Source: Pseudomonas nitroreducens NBRC 12694
GTDB lineage: Bacteria; Pseudomonadota; Gammaproteobacteria; Pseudomonadales; Pseudomonadaceae
Direction: 5' to 3'
Length of the DNA stretch: 64,000 nucleotides
Assembly (NCBI RefSeq): GCF_002091755.1
Contig: NZ_BDAI01000005.1
Coordinates: 451,738 to 515,737 of the forward strand
Of the stretch, positions 9,056 to 19,737 are shown piece by piece. Each line of letters opens with the position of its first letter. The first letter of the stretch is position 1. Below the pieces are notes generated by a model. The model was not told the DNA's origin. It saw only the letters and a program-made list of their open reading frames with translations, and searched no databases. The position numbers and the translations under genes are program-made.

Positions 9056-9543
9056 GGCAAGTCGCGCCAGGTCAGGTAGACGCGCAGGTCGAATTCCAGC
9101 TGGTGATAACCGGGCAGCATGTGCTCGCAGAGCTGGTAGAACGCCTTGCTGTGATCGCGCTCCTTCAGGTGCGCCAACTCGTGGACGACGATCATCTGCA
9201 GGAACTCGGGAGCTGACTCCTTGAACAACGAGGCAACACGGATCTCCTTCTTCGCCTTGAGCTTGCCGCCCTGTACACGCGAGATCGCCGTATTCAGGCC
9301 AAGCGCCCGCTGCACCACGTCCAGCTTGTTGTCGTAGAGCACCTTGTCCACCGCGGGCGCAGTGCGCATGTACTGCTGCTTGAGGTCCATGGCATAGCTG
9401 TACAGCGCCTTGTCGCTCTGCACGTCGTGGCGACCGGGGTAGCGGCGCTCCAGATACTCGCCGAGGCGGTCCTGCTCGATGAGCTGGCGCACCTGGTCCT
9501 GGAGCTGTGGCGGATAGGCCTGGAGATAGCGAAGCGGCTGCAT
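9049..9543 (-). CDS. YgjP-type (DUF45) zinc metallopeptidase-like protein
   Basis: 164 residues. The signature HELAHLKERDHSKAFY (about residues 122-137) supplies HExxH plus a downstream histidine, as in the YgjP / WLM gluzincin-like family. A basic helical N-terminus (about 1-60) precedes the metallopeptidase core. No signal peptide is seen, so it is probably cytoplasmic. Substrates of this family are not well known, so only a metal-dependent peptidase-like activity is inferred. The 3' end overlaps a convergent membrane-protein gene by seven bases. Confidence 0.85.
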   Translation of the reverse strand: MQPLRYLQAYPPQLQDQVRQLIEQDRLGEYLERRYPGRHDVQSDKALYSYAMDLKQQYMRTAPAVDKVLYDNKLDVVQRALGLNTAISRVQGGKLKAKKEIRVASLFKESAPEFLQMIVVHELAHLKERDHSKAFYQLCEHMLPGYHQLEFDLRVYLTWRDLPQ

Positions 9544-9592
9544 GGGAAACGACTGGCGGAGAGAACGTCCGCCAGTCTACCGCATTCGCCGT

Positions 9593-10363
9593 TCAGGCCA
9601 ACGCGCGGGTGCTGTAGGCCTCGGTGCGGTATGGGAAGGCAATTTCGCTGCGCCCTTTCAGCGCCGGGTGCGTGGCGATCAGCTCGTGCAGCTGATCGGC
9701 GACACGCTGCTTCTGCTCGTCAGGCAGCGCCGCGATGAAGCTCACCGAGAGGGTGCGTGCGACTATGACCTGCTCCGGCGGGCCGAGGTGCTGGTAGCTG
9801 AACTCGCGCAACCGCAGTTCCTCGAAACGCGCCCCGGCAAAGGCGCGGCGCCATTGCCCGGTGTGGAAGCGCGGCGTGCTGCCTTCGTAGCGCTCGAGAA
9901 TCCGCGTCACCTGGGCCACCCAGTCGACCCGCTCGTCGCGCACGTTCCAGACCAGGCCAAGATGGCCGCCCGGCCGCAGGACGCGATGGATTTCCTCCAG
10001 CGCCCGCGCGTCGGCGAACCAGTGGAAGGCCTGTGCGCAAGTCAGTGCATCGATGCTCTCTGCCGCCAGAGGTATCGCCTGTGCCGTGCCATTCAGCGCC
10101 TTCACGGCAGGCAGCGCCGCACTGAGCTGCTCCCGCATCGCTGCCACAGGCTCGATGGCAGTGACCTGCGCCCCCGTGCGCAGCAGTAGCGTGGTGAACT
10201 TCCCGGTGCCTGCGCCAAGATCGACAACGCTCCTGCCCGCGCCGATCTCCAGCTCTTCGCCGAGCCAGCCCAGCAGCTCGTCGGGATAATCCGGACGCCC
10301 GTGGGCGTAGGTCTTAGCTTCGCGGGAGAACCCCTCCCGCGCACTGCCGTGTACATCCGTCAT
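9593..10363 (-). CDS. class I SAM-dependent methyltransferase
   Basis: 256 residues from MTDVHGSAREGFSREAKTY, with GGAGG seven bases before the ATG. Motif I VDLGAGTGKFT (about 44-54) and motif IV-like DALTCAQAFHWF (about 102-113) mark a Methyltransf_11-type Rossmann fold; the start SAREGFSREAKTYAHGRPDYP resembles the yeast Crg1 / trans-aconitate-type small-molecule methyltransferases. The substrate cannot be told from sequence. The open frame continues 89 codons upstream, but that part is the antisense of the neighbouring lipoprotein gene, so the shorter start is chosen. Confidence 0.85.
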   Translation of the reverse strand: MTDVHGSAREGFSREAKTYAHGRPDYPDELLGWLGEELEIGAGRSVVDLGAGTGKFTTLLLRTGAQVTAIEPVAAMREQLSAALPAVKALNGTAQAIPLAAESIDALTCAQAFHWFADARALEEIHRVLRPGGHLGLVWNVRDERVDWVAQVTRILERYEGSTPRFHTGQWRRAFAGARFEELRLREFSYQHLGPPEQVIVARTLSVSFIAALPDEQKQRVADQLHELIATHPALKGRSEIAFPYRTEAYSTRALA

Positions 10364-10400
10364 CGTGCCTCCAGAGCCCGTCCGGCCGGAGCACCAGCGC

Positions 10401-10814
10401 TCAGCGGAACCGGCAGGCTTTTCCGTCCAGATAACTACGGTAGCAGCTGAGCAGGCGCGATTCCTTGATAATGCAGCGCTTCTGCCGGCATTCGCTGGAG
10501 AACTCGAAGCGACCGCCATCCGGATCGGCCAACTGGATGCGGATCGCCGGCCAGCCCTTCTTCGGCGCCTTTTCCGGGGTACTGAGCACGCGGTTTTCAT
10601 TTTCCACCAGCGCGGCGCCCGCTTCGGCATAGTCGAAGACGAACAGCAGGGTGCGCGAGGTCTTCAGCGTGCACTCCTGGTGCGTCAGGCAGTTCTGCGC
10701 ATCCACGGGCAGATCCACGGGCGGCTTGGGCGCTGGCGCGGGAGGCTGTGCCGGGGACAGCGAACACCCCGCGAGAAGCGCCAGCAGCAAGACGGAAAAC
10801 AAGGCGCGCAACAT
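10401..10814 (-). CDS. hypothetical lipoprotein
   Basis: 137 residues from MLRALFSVLLLALLAGC; the lipobox LLAGC puts the acylated cysteine near residue 17, followed by a Pro/Ala-rich linker. The mature part contains six cysteines (CLTHQEC, SSECRQKRC, LLSCYRSYLDGKAC), suggesting disulfides in the periplasm. I do not recognise the family. An ATG 18 codons upstream is in frame but would bury the signal peptide. It lies downstream of fda on the same strand, beyond a terminator hairpin, so it is probably transcribed separately. Confidence 0.75.
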   Translation of the reverse strand: MLRALFSVLLLALLAGCSLSPAQPPAPAPKPPVDLPVDAQNCLTHQECTLKTSRTLLFVFDYAEAGAALVENENRVLSTPEKAPKKGWPAIRIQLADPDGGRFEFSSECRQKRCIIKESRLLSCYRSYLDGKACRFR

Positions 10815-10837
10815 CGGCGATTTCCTTCTGGCGAATA

Positions 10838-10865
10838 CGAAAGAGCCCCGCAGGGCGGGGCTCTT
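10838..10865 (-). terminator. rho-independent terminator of fda
   Basis: Arms AAGAGCCCCGC and GCGGGGCTCTT (10841-10865) form an 11-base stem; read on the minus strand the hairpin is followed by TTTCG. It lies 52 bases after the fda stop. Confidence 0.75.
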
Positions 10866-10916
10866 CAACTCTTCAACTCTTCAGAAACAGAGCGAGAGCG
10901 GGAACCGGGCTCGAGA

Positions 10917-11981
10917 TCAGTTGACCTTCGACACCAGCTCACCCTTGGCGTAACGCTGGAACATGCCTTCCAGGGAGATCGGCTTGATCTTCGAGGCATG
11001 GCCGGCGGTGCCGAAGGCTTCGTAGCGGGCGATGCAGATATCACGCATGGCGACGATGGTCTTGGCGAAGAACTTGCGCGGGTCGAACTCGCTCGGCTGC
11101 TCGGCCATCATGCGGCGGATGGCGCCGGTGGAAGCCAGGCGCAGGTCGGTGTCGATGTTGACCTTGCGCACACCGTGCTTGATACCTTCGACGATTTCCT
11201 CGACCGGCACCCCGTAGGTTTCCTTGATGTCGCCGCCGAACTCGTTAATCACCTTCAGCCACTCTTGCGGCACCGAGGAGGAGCCGTGCATCACCAGGTG
11301 GGTGTTGGGGATGCGCTTGTGGATTTCCTTGATGCGCTCGATGGAAAGCACGTCGCCGGTCGGCGGCTTGGTGAACTTGTAGGCGCCGTGGCTGGTGCCG
11401 ATGGCGATGGCCAGGGCGTCGACCTGGGTCTTCTTGACGAAGTCCGCAGCCTCTTCCGGGTCGGTCAGCAACTGGCTGTGATCCAGCACGCCTTCGGCGC
11501 CAACGCCGTCTTCTTCGCCGGCCATGCCGGTTTCCAGGGAGCCCAGGCAGCCCAGCTCACCTTCCACGGACACACCGCAGGCATGGGCGAAGGCAACGGT
11601 CTGCTGGGTCACGCGGACGTTGTACTCGTAGTCGGCCGGGGTCTTGCCGTCTTCCTTCAGCGAGCCGTCCATCATCACCGAGCTGAAGCCCAGCTGGATG
11701 GAGCGCTGGCAGACGTCGGGGCTGGTGCCGTGGTCTTGGTGCATGCACACCGGGATGTGCGGGAATTCTTCAATGGCCGCGAGAATCAGGTGGCGCAGGA
11801 AAGGCGCACCGGCGTATTTGCGGGCACCGGCGGAGGCCTGCACGATCACCGGGGAATCGGTCTTGTCGGCCGCTTCCATGATGGCGCGCATCTGCTCCAG
11901 GTTGTTGACGTTGAAAGCCGGAACGCCGTAGCCGAACTCGGCGGCGTGGTCCAGCATTTGGCGCATGCTGATGAGTGCCAT
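10917..11981 (-). CDS. fda: fructose-1,6-bisphosphate aldolase, class II
   Basis: 354 residues. Class II (zinc) aldolase of the Calvin-cycle subtype: MHQDHG carries the first zinc histidine, VEGELGCLG the catalytic loop, GTSHGAYKF and VMHGSSSVP the other metal histidines and substrate loop, NIDTDLR the phosphate site. It cleaves fructose-1,6-bisphosphate to the two triose phosphates and in Pseudomonas mostly serves gluconeogenesis. It belongs to the fda-pgk-epd-tktA cluster on the minus strand, separated from pgk here by two small lipoprotein genes. Confidence 0.96.
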   Translation of the reverse strand: MALISMRQMLDHAAEFGYGVPAFNVNNLEQMRAIMEAADKTDSPVIVQASAGARKYAGAPFLRHLILAAIEEFPHIPVCMHQDHGTSPDVCQRSIQLGFSSVMMDGSLKEDGKTPADYEYNVRVTQQTVAFAHACGVSVEGELGCLGSLETGMAGEEDGVGAEGVLDHSQLLTDPEEAADFVKKTQVDALAIAIGTSHGAYKFTKPPTGDVLSIERIKEIHKRIPNTHLVMHGSSSVPQEWLKVINEFGGDIKETYGVPVEEIVEGIKHGVRKVNIDTDLRLASTGAIRRMMAEQPSEFDPRKFFAKTIVAMRDICIARYEAFGTAGHASKIKPISLEGMFQRYAKGELVSKVN

Positions 11982-12100
11982 GGTCTCGCTTCTCCCAGAA
12001 GTCAGGCTCGGTTACACGAGCCCCTTAACTACATGTTTGGAAGCCTGCCGCAGGGACAGGCCGTGTTCAAGCCTTCCGGCGCACGCCGGACAATCGGCGC

Positions 12101-12436
12101 TCAGGGCGCCTTGCAACCACGGCCGATCAGGTCGTTGCTCTCGACCCAGTAGACCAGGCCCTGGTCGCCTTTGATGCTCAAGCCGATCAGCCCGTCGCTA
12201 TAGAAAGCGCCGGAACCGCCGGGTTCCTCTTCCAGGTGATGGACCACGTCGTCCTCACCCAGCTTCAGGTCGACCACCGACTTGCTGGGATCGACGTAGC
12301 GCCACTGCACCTCGGCCTTGCTGTCGCAGACCCAGTGGTTCCAGCCACTACCCGAAGCCGCCTTGCCGCCGGACGAATGGCTCGAGCAGCCCGCCACCAG
12401 CAATAGGCCCAGGGCCGGGACGATATAACGCAGCAT
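12101..12436 (-). CDS. hypothetical lipoprotein
   Basis: 111 residues from MLRYIVPALGLLLVAGC, lipobox LVAGC with acylated cysteine near residue 17, then a Ser/Gly-rich linker. The mature domain starts NHWVCDSKAEVQWRYV and resembles small MliC-like secreted domains in having a leading cysteine and a C-terminal one (GRGC), but the similarity is too weak for a name. It sits between fda and a second lipoprotein gene on the same strand. Start chosen so that the signal peptide is N-terminal. Confidence 0.72.
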   Translation of the reverse strand: MLRYIVPALGLLLVAGCSSHSSGGKAASGSGWNHWVCDSKAEVQWRYVDPSKSVVDLKLGEDDVVHHLEEEPGGSGAFYSDGLIGLSIKGDQGLVYWVESNDLIGRGCKAP

Positions 12437-12576
12437 CGGGCGACTCTCCTTCGGGCGGACGCGCCGCCGGATATCCAATGCGCCAGATTGCCCGTCCCGC
12501 CGCAGGAACGCCAGTGCCGCCTACGCCAGGGCGCGTGCGGCACTGCCAGTTCGTGACCCGACCGCCGGACGAGGCC

Positions 12577-12771
12577 TCAGGGGCAGTTCACCGGCTTCTG
12601 GTCAGGGGTCGGATCGCCGCTGCTCTGGCTTTCCACCCGCTCGCGGTTCTGGTCCGAAGGCACCATGACCGAGGGCGGGCTCATCACTTCACAGGTACTG
12701 GGCGTCCCGCCGCCTCCGGCGCAACCCACCAGCACGAGGCAAAACGACAACAAAGGGGTGACAGCTCGCAT
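12577..12771 (-). CDS. small lipoprotein of unknown function
   Basis: 64 residues, MRAVTPLLSFCLVLVGCAGGGG. The lipobox LVGC is followed by a glycine linker and a hydrophilic tail with two more cysteines. AAGGAG lies eight bases before this ATG, which decides the start over an ATG six codons upstream. It lies between pgk and another lipoprotein gene on the same strand. No family recognised. Confidence 0.7.
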   Translation of the reverse strand: MRAVTPLLSFCLVLVGCAGGGGTPSTCEVMSPPSVMVPSDQNRERVESQSSGDPTPDQKPVNCP

Positions 12772-12857
12772 GACCGTTCTCCTTGGCATCCATACTAGGC
12801 TTGTGACCCGAGGATGCCGCGGAGGTTTGCTTTACTGTCGCCCGGCAACGCCCCAGG

Positions 12858-14021
12858 TCAGGCCTTGGCGCGCTGTTCCAGCACTTCGACGGCCGGCAGG
12901 ACCTTGCCCTCGACGAACTCAAGGAAGGCGCCACCACCGGTGGAAATGTAGGAAATCTGCTCGCCGATGCCGTACTTGTCGATGGCAGCCAGGGTGTCGC
13001 CACCGCCGGCGATGCTGAAGGCGGAACCTTCGGCGATGGCCTTGGCCAGGGTCTTGGTGCCTTCGCCGAACTGGTCGAACTCGAACACGCCGACCGGACC
13101 GTTCCAGAGGATGGTCCTGGAAGTCTTCAGCAACTCGGCGAACTGGGCCGCCGTCTTCGGACCGATATCCAGGATCATGTCATCGTCGGCCACGTCAGCA
13201 ATGTCCTTGACGGTAGCAACGGCAGTCTCGGCGAATTCCTTGGCAACCACCACGTCCACCGGCAGCGGTACGCTGACCTTGGCGGCAATGGCCTTGGCGG
13301 TATCGACCAGGTCGGCCTCGTACAGGGACTTGCCGACCTTGTGGCCTGCCGCGGCAAGGAAGGTGTTGGCGATACCGCCACCGACGATCAACTGGTCACA
13401 GATCTGCGCCAGGCTGTTCAGTACGTCGAGCTTGGTCGACACCTTGGAGCCGGCGACGATGGCCGCCATCGGGCGCGCTGGATTACCCAGCGCCTTGCCC
13501 AGGGCTTCCAGTTCGGCGGCCAGCAGCGGGCCAGCGGCAGCGACCTTGGCGAACTTGGCTACACCGTGGGTGGAACCCTCGGCGCGGTGGGCGGTGCCGA
13601 AGGCGTCCATGACGAACACGTCGCACAGGGCGGCGTATTGCTGGGCCAGCTCGTCAGCGTTCTTCTTCTCGCCCTTGTTGAAGCGCACGTTCTCGAACAG
13701 CACGACTTCACCCGGCTTCACCTCGACGCCGCCCAGGTAATCCCTGACCAGCGGCACAGTGCGGCCCAGGGCCTTGGACAGGTAGTCGGCGACCGGCTGC
13801 AGGCTGTTCTCTTCGGAGAATTCACCTTCGGTCGGGCGGCCCAGGTGCGAGCAGACCATTACCGCCGCGCCCTTCTCCAGGGCCAGCTTGATGGTCGGCA
13901 GCGAGGCCAGGATACGCGCGTCGCTCTTGACCACACCGTCCTTCACCGGAACGTTGAGGTCTTCGCGGATCAGTACGCGCTTACCTTTGAGGTCGAGGTC
14001 GGTCATCTTCAACACGGTCAT
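12858..14021 (-). CDS. pgk: phosphoglycerate kinase
   Basis: 387 residues with family hallmarks: RVLIREDLNVP near the N-terminus, the substrate arginine segment CSHLGRPTEG, VLFENVRF, SKVSTKLDVL, and the C-terminal nucleotide loop SIAGGGDTLAAID. It interconverts 1,3-bisphosphoglycerate and 3-phosphoglycerate in the cytoplasm. The gap to upstream epd is 28 bases, so epd-pgk are probably cotranscribed from further upstream. Length is normal for bacterial Pgk. Confidence 0.97.
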   Translation of the reverse strand: MTVLKMTDLDLKGKRVLIREDLNVPVKDGVVKSDARILASLPTIKLALEKGAAVMVCSHLGRPTEGEFSEENSLQPVADYLSKALGRTVPLVRDYLGGVEVKPGEVVLFENVRFNKGEKKNADELAQQYAALCDVFVMDAFGTAHRAEGSTHGVAKFAKVAAAGPLLAAELEALGKALGNPARPMAAIVAGSKVSTKLDVLNSLAQICDQLIVGGGIANTFLAAAGHKVGKSLYEADLVDTAKAIAAKVSVPLPVDVVVAKEFAETAVATVKDIADVADDDMILDIGPKTAAQFAELLKTSRTILWNGPVGVFEFDQFGEGTKTLAKAIAEGSAFSIAGGGDTLAAIDKYGIGEQISYISTGGGAFLEFVEGKVLPAVEVLEQRAKA

Positions 14022-14049
14022 GACAGTCAGTCCTGTAGGGGCTGTTTGA

Positions 14050-15096
14050 TTAACGTTCAGTAGCGGCGACGTGCAGGAAGTGCCCTGCGGTGTCGAGCAT
14101 GCGGTTGGCGAACCCCCACTCGTTGTCGAACCAGGCCAGCACGTTCACCAGGCGAGGGCCGGAAACGCGAGTCTGGCTGCCATCGACGATGGCCGAGTGC
14201 GGGTCATGATTGAAATCGCAGCTGGCGTGGGGCAGCTCGGTGTACGCCAGCAGGCCTTTCAGCGGGCCTTCGGCGGCAGCCTGGCGCAGCACGCGGTTGA
14301 TCTCCTCGGCGGACGTATCGCGGGAGACCTGCAGGGTGATGTCCAGGGCTGAGACGTTCACCGTCGGCACCCGAATGGCTTTGGCCTGGATTCGCCCGGC
14401 GAGTTCCGGCAGCAGGCGCTCAATGCCGCGCGCCAGCCCCGTGGACACCGGGATCACCGACTGGAAGGCCGAACGCGTGCGGCGCAGATCTTCGTGGTGG
14501 TAGGCGTCGATCACCGGCTGGTCGTTCATCGCCGAGTGGATGGTGGTGATCGAGACGTACTCGATGCCCACGGCCTCGTTCAGCAGCTTGAGCAGCGGCA
14601 CGCTGCAGTTGGTGGTGCAGGAGGCGTTGGACACCAGCGTCTCGGCGCCGGAGAGCTCTTGCTGGTTGATACCGAAGACCACGGTGGCGTCGATATCCGC
14701 CTCGCTGGCCATCGGCTGCGAGAACAGCACCCGCGACGCACCCGCGGTGAGGAAGCGCTCACCATCGGCGCGGGTGTTGTAGACGCCGGAGCATTCCAGC
14801 ACCAGGTCGATGTCCAGGGCACGCCAGTCGATCGCCTCGGGTTCGGCTTCGCGGAACACCTTCACGCAGTCGCCGCCTACATGCAGGCAGCCGTCGGCCA
14901 CGCTCACCTCGCCGGGGAAGCGGCCGTGGGTGGAGTCGAAGCGGGTCAGGTATTCCAGGCTGGCCAGGTCCGCCAGGTCGTTCAGCGCGACGATGGAGAA
15001 ACCGGCCTTGGCGCCGCGTTCGTGCAGGGCACGGAACACGCAGCGGCCAATACGGCCGTAGCCGTTGAGGGCAACTCGGTAAGGGCGCTTGGACAT
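14050..15096 (-). CDS. epd: D-erythrose-4-phosphate dehydrogenase
   Basis: 348 residues of the GAPDH superfamily: NAD loop ALNGYGRIGRCVFRAL, catalytic cysteine in SNASCTTNC, and DNEWGFANRML at the C-terminus. Position next to tktA and pgk, plus the longer N-terminal domain, supports Epd rather than glycolytic GAPDH. It oxidises erythrose-4-phosphate to 4-phosphoerythronate, the first step of the DXP-dependent pyridoxal phosphate route, and transketolase next door makes its substrate. GAPDH activity cannot be excluded from sequence. Confidence 0.9.
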   Translation of the reverse strand: MSKRPYRVALNGYGRIGRCVFRALHERGAKAGFSIVALNDLADLASLEYLTRFDSTHGRFPGEVSVADGCLHVGGDCVKVFREAEPEAIDWRALDIDLVLECSGVYNTRADGERFLTAGASRVLFSQPMASEADIDATVVFGINQQELSGAETLVSNASCTTNCSVPLLKLLNEAVGIEYVSITTIHSAMNDQPVIDAYHHEDLRRTRSAFQSVIPVSTGLARGIERLLPELAGRIQAKAIRVPTVNVSALDITLQVSRDTSAEEINRVLRQAAAEGPLKGLLAYTELPHASCDFNHDPHSAIVDGSQTRVSGPRLVNVLAWFDNEWGFANRMLDTAGHFLHVAATER

Positions 15097-15155
15097 TGTT
15101 ATCCCTTGGTGATCGCTGCCGGGGCGTAACGCACCCCGGCAGGCTCAGGCGCTCG

Positions 15156-17153
<1,998 letters not shown>

Positions 17154-17316
17154 CGCTGAATCTCCTGCGGGGGCTGCTTCGAAAGATCGAAGGGAATGAA
17201 AAAAGGCCGGTATTTTCGCCCAGCCGGCCCCTGTGGGGCAATGACAGATCGGCAGATGCCTGACACAGGGCACCGGTTTATCGCCGTGGGCTGATCAAAA
17301 ACCACTCATCCGGCAA

Positions 17317-17334
17317 TATCAAAACTTTTTGATA
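17317..17334. promoter_or_regulatory. palindromic operator, candidate SahR site
   Basis: TATCAAAA-CT-TTTTGATA is a perfect 8+8 inverted repeat with a two-base spacer, 44 bases before the ArsR-type regulator gene and in the gap shared with tktA. Symmetric AT-rich sites of this size are typical of ArsR dimers. A candidate promoter, TTGCCG (17341) and TAGACT (17364) with a 17-base spacer, follows immediately, which would place the transcript start almost at the ATG (leaderless). Assignment to SahR is inference from adjacency. Confidence 0.6.
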
Positions 17335-17378
17335 CAGCCCTTGCCGACCCCGAAGGCCATGACTAGACTGCGCAACCC

Positions 17379-18380
17379 ATGAGTCTGCGCCTGCCCGAAA
17401 TCCGCCACGACGATTGCGACCAGTTGGCTGCCCTGTGCAAGGCCGGCGGCGACCCGCTGCGGCTGAACGTGCTGCGGGTGCTGGCCAACGATTCGTTCGG
17501 CGTACTGGAACTGGCACATATCTTCGGCGTACGTCAGTCGGGCATGAGCCATCACCTGAAGGTGCTGGCCCAGGCCGGCCTGGTCGCTACCCGTCGCGAA
17601 GGCAACGCGATCTTCTATCGCCGCGCCCTGCCCCAGGGTGAAAGCCTGGGCGGCACGCTGCACGGGGCGCTGCTCGAAGAAGTGGACGAACTGGCGCTGG
17701 CCGATGACGTCAGCGCCCGGGTCGACGGCGTACACGCCCAACGTGCCGCCGTGAGCCGCGACTATTTCGCCCGTAGTGCGGAGAAGTTCCAGGCGACCCA
17801 GGACCTGATCGCAGGACTGCCGCAATACCGCGAAAGCGTACTGGCGCTGCTCGATGCACTGAGCTTCGCCGCCGGCGCCACGGCGCTGGAAGTCGGCCCC
17901 GGCGACGGCGGGTTTCTCCCCGAGCTGGCCCGGCGTTTCGATCAGGTCACGGCGCTGGACAACAGCGAGACCATGCTTGCAATGGCGCGGCAACGTTGCG
18001 CCAGCGATGGATTGAACAACGTCCGGCTGCGGCTGGGCGACGCCCTGCAGGACGTCGACGACGCGGCGGACTGTGTGGTGCTGAACATGGTGCTGCATCA
18101 CTTCGCCGCACCGGCGGAGGCCATGAAGCAGCTGGCACACCTGGTGAAACCCGGTGGCAGCCTGCTGGTGACCGAACTCTGCAGCCACGACCAGAGCTGG
18201 GCCCGCGAGGCCTGTGGCGATCTCTGGCTGGGGTTCGAACAGGAAGACCTGGCCCGCTGGGCCGACGCCGCCGGGCTCGCGTCCGGCGAAAGTGTGTACA
18301 TCGGTTTACGCAATGGCTTTCAGATCCAGGTGCGGCACTTCGCCAAACCGGATTCGCGAAGCGTCCTCACCCACCGGTAA
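17379..18380 (+). CDS. sahR: ArsR-family regulator fused to a SAM-methyltransferase-like domain (SahR type)
   Basis: 333 residues. An ArsR winged helix (about 12-95: CKAGGDPLRLNVLRVL, FGVRQSGMSHHLKVL) is followed by a class I methyltransferase fold (about 150-300; motif I LEVGPGDGGFLPEL, motif IV CVVLNMVLHHF). This is the architecture of SahR, a repressor described in Proteobacteria that releases its SAM-cycle targets when the methyltransferase-like domain binds S-adenosylhomocysteine. It lies 17 bases before metK, the expected target, and has a perfect palindrome upstream. No good ribosome site precedes the ATG, in keeping with a leaderless message. The name rests on architecture and context. 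Confidence 0.8.
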   Translation: MSLRLPEIRHDDCDQLAALCKAGGDPLRLNVLRVLANDSFGVLELAHIFGVRQSGMSHHLKVLAQAGLVATRREGNAIFYRRALPQGESLGGTLHGALLEEVDELALADDVSARVDGVHAQRAAVSRDYFARSAEKFQATQDLIAGLPQYRESVLALLDALSFAAGATALEVGPGDGGFLPELARRFDQVTALDNSETMLAMARQRCASDGLNNVRLRLGDALQDVDDAADCVVLNMVLHHFAAPAEAMKQLAHLVKPGGSLLVTELCSHDQSWAREACGDLWLGFEQEDLARWADAAGLASGESVYIGLRNGFQIQVRHFAKPDSRSVLTHR

Positions 18381-18397
18381 ATGATAGGAACCGTTAG

Positions 18398-19588
18398 ATG
18401 AGCGAATACTCAGTTTTCACCTCCGAATCCGTCTCCGAAGGCCATCCGGACAAGATCGCGGACCAGATTTCCGATGCGGTGCTCGACGCCATCATCGCCA
18501 AGGACAAATACGCCCGCGTGGCCTGCGAAACCCTGGTGAAGACCGGTGTCGCGATCATCGCCGGTGAAGTCACCACTTCCGCCTGGGTCGACCTGGAAGA
18601 GCTGGTGCGCAAGGTCATCATCGACATCGGTTACAACAGCTCCGAAGTCGGCTTCGACGGCGCCACCTGCGGCGTGCTGAACATCATCGGCAAGCAGTCG
18701 GTGGACATCAACCAAGGCGTCGACCGCGCCAAGCCGGAAGACCAGGGCGCTGGCGACCAGGGCCTGATGTTCGGCTATGCCAGCAACGAAACCGACGTGC
18801 TGATGCCCGCACCGATCTGCTTCTCCCACCGCCTGGTGGAGCGCCAGGCCGAGGCCCGCAAATCCGGCCTGCTGCCGTGGCTGCGCCCGGATGCCAAGTC
18901 CCAGGTCACCTGCCGCTACGAAGGCGGCAAGGTCGTCGGTATCGACGCCATCGTGCTGTCCACCCAGCACAACCCGGAAGTCAGCTACAAGGACCTGCGC
19001 GAAGGCGTGATGGAGCTGATCATCAAGCAGGTGCTGCCGGCCGAACTGCTGCACAAGGACACCCAGTTCCACATCAACCCGACCGGTAACTTCGTCATCG
19101 GTGGCCCGGTGGGCGACTGCGGCCTGACCGGCCGCAAGATCATCGTCGACTCCTACGGCGGCATGGCCCGTCACGGCGGCGGCGCGTTCTCCGGCAAGGA
19201 CCCGTCCAAGGTCGACCGTTCCGCCGCCTACGCCGGCCGCTACGTGGCCAAGAACATCGTCGCCGCCGGCCTGGCCGAGCGTTGCGAGATCCAGGTGTCC
19301 TACGCCATCGGCGTGGCCCAGCCGACCTCCATCTCGATCAACACCTTCGGCACCGGCAAGATCAGCGATGACAAGATCATCCAACTGGTCCGCGAGCACT
19401 TCGACCTGCGTCCGTACGCGATCACCAAGATGCTCGACCTGCTGCACCCGATGTACCAGCCGACCGCAGCCTACGGCCACTTCGGTCGCAACCCGTTCGA
19501 AATGACCTACGACGGTGACACCTTCACCGCCTTCACCTGGGAGCGCACCGACAAGGCTGCCGCCCTGCGTGATGCCGCCGGCCTGTAA
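18398..19588 (+). CDS. metK: S-adenosylmethionine synthetase
   Basis: 396 residues. MSEYSVFTSESVSEGHPDKIADQ holds the ATP-binding histidine and aspartate; GAGDQGLMFGYA is the flexible loop; GGGAFSGKDPSKVDRS is the phosphate loop. It makes SAM from methionine and ATP in the cytoplasm. Only 17 bases separate it from the SahR-type regulator, with AGGA before the ATG, so the two form an operon that ends at a strong terminator. Confidence 0.98.
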   Translation: MSEYSVFTSESVSEGHPDKIADQISDAVLDAIIAKDKYARVACETLVKTGVAIIAGEVTTSAWVDLEELVRKVIIDIGYNSSEVGFDGATCGVLNIIGKQSVDINQGVDRAKPEDQGAGDQGLMFGYASNETDVLMPAPICFSHRLVERQAEARKSGLLPWLRPDAKSQVTCRYEGGKVVGIDAIVLSTQHNPEVSYKDLREGVMELIIKQVLPAELLHKDTQFHINPTGNFVIGGPVGDCGLTGRKIIVDSYGGMARHGGGAFSGKDPSKVDRSAAYAGRYVAKNIVAAGLAERCEIQVSYAIGVAQPTSISINTFGTGKISDDKIIQLVREHFDLRPYAITKMLDLLHPMYQPTAAYGHFGRNPFEMTYDGDTFTAFTWERTDKAAALRDAAGL

Positions 19589-19602
19589 GGCCCGGTAGCA
19601 GG

Positions 19603-19630
19603 AAAAAGCCCCGCCTCGGCGGGGCTTTTT
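19603..19630 (+). terminator. rho-independent terminator of metK
   Basis: Arms AAAAAGCCCCGCC and GGCGGGGCTTTTT with a TC loop, 14 bases after the metK stop; the U run is part of the stem and the structure is symmetric. Confidence 0.9.
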
Positions 19631-19737
19631 CGTTTCTGATCGCCCACAAGCCTTGGCGAAAAATCCACGCTCATTCCGGCATCAATCGCCGCTTTCGGCT
19701 CCTAGCCTTGCGGGTTTCCACTGCACGGTCTCTCGCC

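Noticed and set aside
10365..12152. Open frame of 595 codons on the plus strand
   Set aside because: Antisense to fda and flanking lipoprotein genes; no ribosome site or motif.
15118..15143. GC hairpin between epd and tktA
   Set aside because: TGCCGGGG/CCCCGGCA stem has no U tract on either strand and lies inside a probable operon.
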